In this document: positions 60,582 to 64,000 of the stretch, piece by piece
Layout: each line of letters begins with the position of its first letter
How positions within the stretch are numbered: the first letter of the stretch is position 1
Origin: SPDF01 sp963699825
GTDB lineage: Bacteria; Gemmatimonadota; Gemmatimonadetes; Gemmatimonadales; GWC2-71-9
Direction of reading: 5' to 3'
NCBI GenBank assembly: GCA_963699825.1
Contig: CAVOVI010000012.1
Location: 15,667-79,666 of the forward strand
DNA: 64,000 nt
Made by a program: the position numbers and the translations under genes
Notes under the pieces: model-generated
What the model was told of the DNA's origin: nothing
Seen by the model: the letters and a program-made list of their open reading frames with translations, nothing else
Databases searched by the model: none

Positions 60582-62141
60582 CTACGCTCCTCCCTGGTCG
60601 TGCAACTGCACCAATCGGGCGTCGATGTCGCCCAGCACCGCCTCGTAGGCGTCGCGGCTCAACAGTCCCTGGTGATTGGCTTCTATCGCCTCGGCTTTCT
60701 CCACCATCAGCAGGTGGCGACGGGCCCGCAGGAGCTCCGCTTCATGCAGGTCGGCATGGGCGTCACGCATGCGGTCGAGCTCTCCCTCCACGCCTTTCAG
60801 ACGTCCCTCGTATTCCGCGCGAAGGGTGGCCAGCCCGGCAGGGTTGCCATGTCCGCTCTGCACCATCCGGTCGAGCTCCCGCAGGGCCGCCTGCACGGCC
60901 ATCAATTCGTTGCGATTGCGGTCATAATCGGCCCGCTCCGCGTGCGAACTCGCCACGCCCAGCCACCGGAGCAGTGGCGCCATGCTCAGGCCCTGCACCA
61001 GGATCGAGAGGATCACGACGCCGAAGGTGGTGGCGATGAGAAGCGCCCGGTTGGGAAACCCAAGCGGCAGGCTGAGCGCCAGCACCATGGACAGCCCACC
61101 CCGGAGCCCGCCCCAGCTGAGAATTGCCCGCCAGCTTGCCGGGATCCGGTTCACGCCGCGGGCGGCTACCGGGGCCAGCGCGAACACGACCGCGGCACGT
61201 CCCACGGTCACCGCCAGGAACGCCGAGAGGATCAGGGGCAAGTAGGAGACGAGGTCGGCGATCTGCACCTCAAACCCGATCAGGAGGAAGATGATTGAGT
61301 TCAGGGCGAAGGCGACGTACTCCCAGAACGACTCGACCGCGACGCGCGTGGTCGGTGACATTCCGGTCCGCGCCCCGTAATTGCCGCAGACCATCCCCGC
61401 GACGACGGTGGCGATGACCCCCGATCCGTGGAGGTGTTCCGCCCCAGTGAACGCCCCGTAGGCGGCGATGGTGGTGAGGGTGATCTCGAGCATCGGCTCG
61501 TCGATACGCTGGATGATCGTGGAAATGACCAGGCCGAGGGCGAAGCCGATCCCGATCCCGATGCCGACCACCCGTATGAATTCCAGCACCACGCCTGATG
61601 CCGAGATCGCGGCGCCGCCGGCCACGGCGAGGATGATGCTGAAGAAGACGATGGAGGTGCCGTCATTCAGCAGGCTCTCCCCTTCGAGGAGCGCGGCCAG
61701 TCGGCGTGGTGCGCCGAGGCTCCGGAACAACCCGACCACCGCGATGGGGTCGGTGGCGGCGACGAGCGCCCCGAAGACCAGGGCATGGGTCCAGGTGATC
61801 CGGTCGGTCAGGTCGAGCGCGGCCGCCACCGGCACCAGGATCGCCGCGGTCAGGAAGATCCCGGCCAGGACGCCCGGGACCGCGAGGGTGAGGATGAGCG
61901 AGCGATCTCTGCGGAAGAGGCTGAAGTCGAAATGAAAGGCCGCTTCGAACAGGAGGCCGGGAAGGAAGACGGCGAAGAGCAGTTCCTGGGTCAGGTGCGG
62001 AGGCTCGAAGGCGTGCAGCTGCCCCAGGAAGAGGCCTGCGACCACGAGCGCCACGGTGTACGGGAGCCGGAACTGCTTGGCGATGATGGCGACCGTGGTC
62101 GCCACGATGAAGAGGAGGACGAGGATGGTGTCGATATGCAC
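60582..62141 (-). CDS. CPA1-type Na+/H+ antiporter (NhaP-like)
   Basis: 519 residues: about 12-13 membrane helices and a cytoplasmic helical tail. The transport signatures are GALVAATDPIAVVGLF and ESLLNDGTSIVFF (Asp residues for ion exchange), and LSWGGLRGGLSMVLALSLP. The tail is rich in coiled coil (YDRNRNELMAVQAALRELDR). It exchanges Na+ or Li+ for H+ to control pH and salt. It starts 12 bases after the neighbouring MscS gene's stop. Confidence 0.92.
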   Translation of the reverse strand: MHIDTILVLLFIVATTVAIIAKQFRLPYTVALVVAGLFLGQLHAFEPPHLTQELLFAVFLPGLLFEAAFHFDFSLFRRDRSLILTLAVPGVLAGIFLTAAILVPVAAALDLTDRITWTHALVFGALVAATDPIAVVGLFRSLGAPRRLAALLEGESLLNDGTSIVFFSIILAVAGGAAISASGVVLEFIRVVGIGIGIGFALGLVISTIIQRIDEPMLEITLTTIAAYGAFTGAEHLHGSGVIATVVAGMVCGNYGARTGMSPTTRVAVESFWEYVAFALNSIIFLLIGFEVQIADLVSYLPLILSAFLAVTVGRAAVVFALAPVAARGVNRIPASWRAILSWGGLRGGLSMVLALSLPLGFPNRALLIATTFGVVILSILVQGLSMAPLLRWLGVASSHAERADYDRNRNELMAVQAALRELDRMVQSGHGNPAGLATLRAEYEGRLKGVEGELDRMRDAHADLHEAELLRARRHLLMVEKAEAIEANHQGLLSRDAYEAVLGDIDARLVQLHDQGGA

Positions 62142-62153
62142 AGTGTCGTCAGG

Positions 62154-63104
62154 TCATGGGGTTGGTGACGCGGGGCCGGGGGGACCCGGGGGTTGTTTCC
62201 CAGGCTTTCCTTCCCTGTCGTTGGCGTAGAGCCGCGTCGTCGGGTAGGCGAAGTCCACGTCGGGACACTCGGCGAAGGCCCGCAGGACTTCCTGCCAGAG
62301 CAGGTCGGTGGTCTTGCGCCGTTCTCTGGGGGCGCACCGGACGCGGAGCGTCAGCAGCACGCCGCTCGCTTCCACGGAGACATACACCGCCGGCGTGGTC
62401 GGGCTCTTCGGCAGCGCGTAGCGCACCGCCGCGGTGCCTGACGCGAGTCCGGGGTCGCCGGCGCCGCTGCGTCCGTGGCGTTCGCTGATTTCCTCGAGCA
62501 GGGACTTCGCCTTTTCCCAGTCGCTCTCGAAGGTGACCAGGATCGGGAGCTCGGTCCAGATGAACCGGAACCCCCGGGTGTAGTTGGCCAGGGGGGCGGT
62601 GAAGACCAGGGCGTTGGGGATATGAATGAGGCGCCCGGTCGTCTGGTCGGCGGCCACCCAGTTGCCGATTTCCAGCAGCGTGAACTGGAAGAGGCGTACG
62701 TCCACCACGTCGCCGGAGTGGGGGCCGAGCTGGACGCGGTCGCCCACTTCGAGGGGGCGGCGCCAGAGGATGAACAGCCAGCCGGCCAGGTTGGCGAGCG
62801 GATCCTTGAGGGCGATGGCGAGCCCGGCGGAGAGGAGACCCAGGTAGGTCGCCAGGCCCGCGAACTCGACCAGCCACACCCGCGCGGCGAGCACCAGCCC
62901 GAGTACGACGACCACGTACGTGGCGCCCTTGTGCCAGCGATACCGGAGATGCAGGTCGGTGACCCGGCGGTGCACCGCAGAGAGGACCACCCATCGGAGC
63001 CCGATTACGAGCGCGACAATGGCCGCCGTGGCGAGCAGGCGCAATTGCGTCTGGGGGCTCAGGCCGAAGGTCTCGCTGGCCCAGGCCGTCAGCGTCTGGA
63101 TCAC
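62154..63104 (-). CDS. MscS-family mechanosensitive channel (first copy in operon order: second)
   Basis: 316 residues: three membrane helices, then the pore-lining segment with the Gly/Ala pattern (GLATYLGLLSAGLAIALKDP), the beta domain (DRVQLGPHSGDVVDVRLFQF) and a C-terminal vestibule. Compared with the other copy, the cytoplasmic end is longer and Pro/Gly-rich (GKQPPGPPGPA). Its ATG overlaps the stop of the first MscS gene. Confidence 0.9.
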   Translation of the reverse strand: MIQTLTAWASETFGLSPQTQLRLLATAAIVALVIGLRWVVLSAVHRRVTDLHLRYRWHKGATYVVVVLGLVLAARVWLVEFAGLATYLGLLSAGLAIALKDPLANLAGWLFILWRRPLEVGDRVQLGPHSGDVVDVRLFQFTLLEIGNWVAADQTTGRLIHIPNALVFTAPLANYTRGFRFIWTELPILVTFESDWEKAKSLLEEISERHGRSGAGDPGLASGTAAVRYALPKSPTTPAVYVSVEASGVLLTLRVRCAPRERRKTTDLLWQEVLRAFAECPDVDFAYPTTRLYANDREGKPGKQPPGPPGPASPTP

Positions 63105-63989
63105 GAGGTCGTCTTCACGGTGATCGGCGGTGCGGCCACGAGTTCATAGGTGGCGGAGGCGAGCTGCACCCGGCCATTCGAGGCATCAACCAGATCCATG
63201 ATGCCATTGAAGAGCGCATCCTTCACCCCTCGCCGCCGGCGGTAGTCCACCACATAGCGGAGGGTGTACTGCAGCCAGTTGTCGGTGGCCACCAGCGTCA
63301 CCATCGGTTCCACGCGGGCGTCCTCGATCCGGTACTTCTTCACCATCCCCTTCCATGAGGACGCCGCGGTCGTTGTGTAATCCCCGACGACCCGGTCGGC
63401 GACCTGCTGGATGAGGGCCCGCGCCTCGGCGCGGTCGCTGCCGAAGCGGATCGGAATCCGGATCTCGTCCCAGAGGAAGGGGAAGTCACCGGAGTAGTTG
63501 AAGACCGGCGCCTTGAAGACGAAGCTGTTCGCCACCCGCACGATGCGGCCGTTATAGAGGTCGCCGTCCACCCATTCGCCGACCTCCATGAGCGTCGTGC
63601 GCAGCACGCCGACGTCGATGACGTCGCCCTTGATGCCACCCAGCTGCGACCCGGTCGCCGGGGTGGTAGAAATTCGAGAAGGTGAGCGCGAGCCAGCCGG
63701 CGATGCTGGCAATCACTTCCTGCAGGGCGAAGGCGATGCCGGCACCGGCAACGCCGAAGGCGACCGTGAGCCCGCCGAGCTTGTCGCTGAAGAGGGCAGC
63801 CAGAAAGAGGAAGGCGAAAACGTACCCCGAGAAGCCGATCGCCTTCCGCACCCGGTAGCGGGTGTCGGTGTCCTCGATTCGGCCCACCAGGGCGCGCTGG
63901 GCGGCTCGGACCAGCGCCACGATCACCGCCAGGCCGAGGATGGTCGCGACCAGGCGGCCGATGTTGGCGTCGAAGAGCCATTCCTTCAT
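63101..63989 (-). CDS. MscS-family mechanosensitive channel, frame-broken
   Basis: About 295 residues after repair: helices (LVATILGLAVIVALVRAAQR, AIGFSGYVFAFLFLAALFS), the pore segment TVAFGVAGAGIAFALQEVI and ASIAGWLALTFSNFYHPGDR. An extra base near 63655 shifts the frame there; it then continues QLGGIKGDVIDVGVLRTTLM and PIRFGSDRAEARALIQQVAD. It releases solutes during osmotic down-shock. First gene of the MscS-MscS-antiporter set. Confidence 0.85.
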
Positions 63990-64000
63990 TTGGGCTTCAA

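Overview
The window is high-GC DNA packed with short-spaced genes, many joined by 4-base stop/start overlaps (ATGA or GTGA). Gene content suggests a Gram-negative, aerobic, free-living bacterium. A V-type ATPase operon, many secreted lipoproteins, an outer-membrane barrel, an LVIVD-repeat/DUF305 pair, M13, M24 and P1 peptidases and a front-end-type desaturase are together most like Gemmatimonadota. That placement is an inference from gene content, not from a marker gene. No rRNA, tRNA, CRISPR, prophage or transposase gene was seen.

Layout: (1) 1-3290, minus strand: edge membrane protein, a ybjQ/HhH/thioesterase operon, and an alkyltransferase-like/secreted/VOC operon. (2) 3461-11563, plus strand: complete nine-gene V-type ATPase operon in the order stalk-I-K-E-C-F-A-B-D. 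(3) 11567-13699: divergent pirin and MarR genes plus a nitroreductase. Near-identical GTGTT-NN-NACAC operator-like sites lie in both promoter regions. (4) 13700-18195, minus: Cys-rich protein, desaturase, YyaL-type thioredoxin-domain protein, site-2 protease. (5) 18248-18776, plus: cold-shock gene with a long leader and a strong terminator. (6) 18784-24983, minus: a ten-gene run from a DEAD-box helicase through glutathione peroxidase, EamA exporter and dimethylarginine hydrolase to an ICMT-like methyltransferase. (7) 25330-38694: mixed accessory and envelope genes, including DinB proteins, a membrane-anchored LuxR regulator, peptidases, pirin, a ScyD-like beta-propeller, PCuAC and YaiI. (8) 38710-41927: ferritin-like protein and a three-gene glycosyltransferase/pyruvyltransferase operon. 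(9) 41956-49604, minus: DUF1697, broken GNAT, hydroxyproline-dehydratase-like enolase with a TauE transporter, NmrA, M13 peptidase, acyltransferase-like membrane protein. (10) 49732-55404: small stress proteins, LVIVD lipoprotein and DUF305, OsmC, YdeI-like. (11) 55412-59680: MacAB-like efflux operon. (12) 59770-63989: a candidate structured RNA, then HdeD, a Na+/H+ antiporter and two MscS channels.

At least two dozen single-base frame breaks interrupt otherwise well-conserved genes, including core V-ATPase subunits. The simplest reading is residual sequencing or consensus error, so these genes are annotated end to end with the break marked. The exception is one GNAT gene with about five breaks in 260 bases, called a pseudogene.

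No single obviously new multi-gene system stands out. The best leads are the MarR/pirin/nitroreductase regulon with shared operators and a leaderless regulator mRNA, a candidate structured RNA near 59.8 kb, a recurring family of small membrane coiled-coil proteins (three copies), Na+-type ligands in the V-ATPase rotor subunit, and an undescribed-looking glycan operon.
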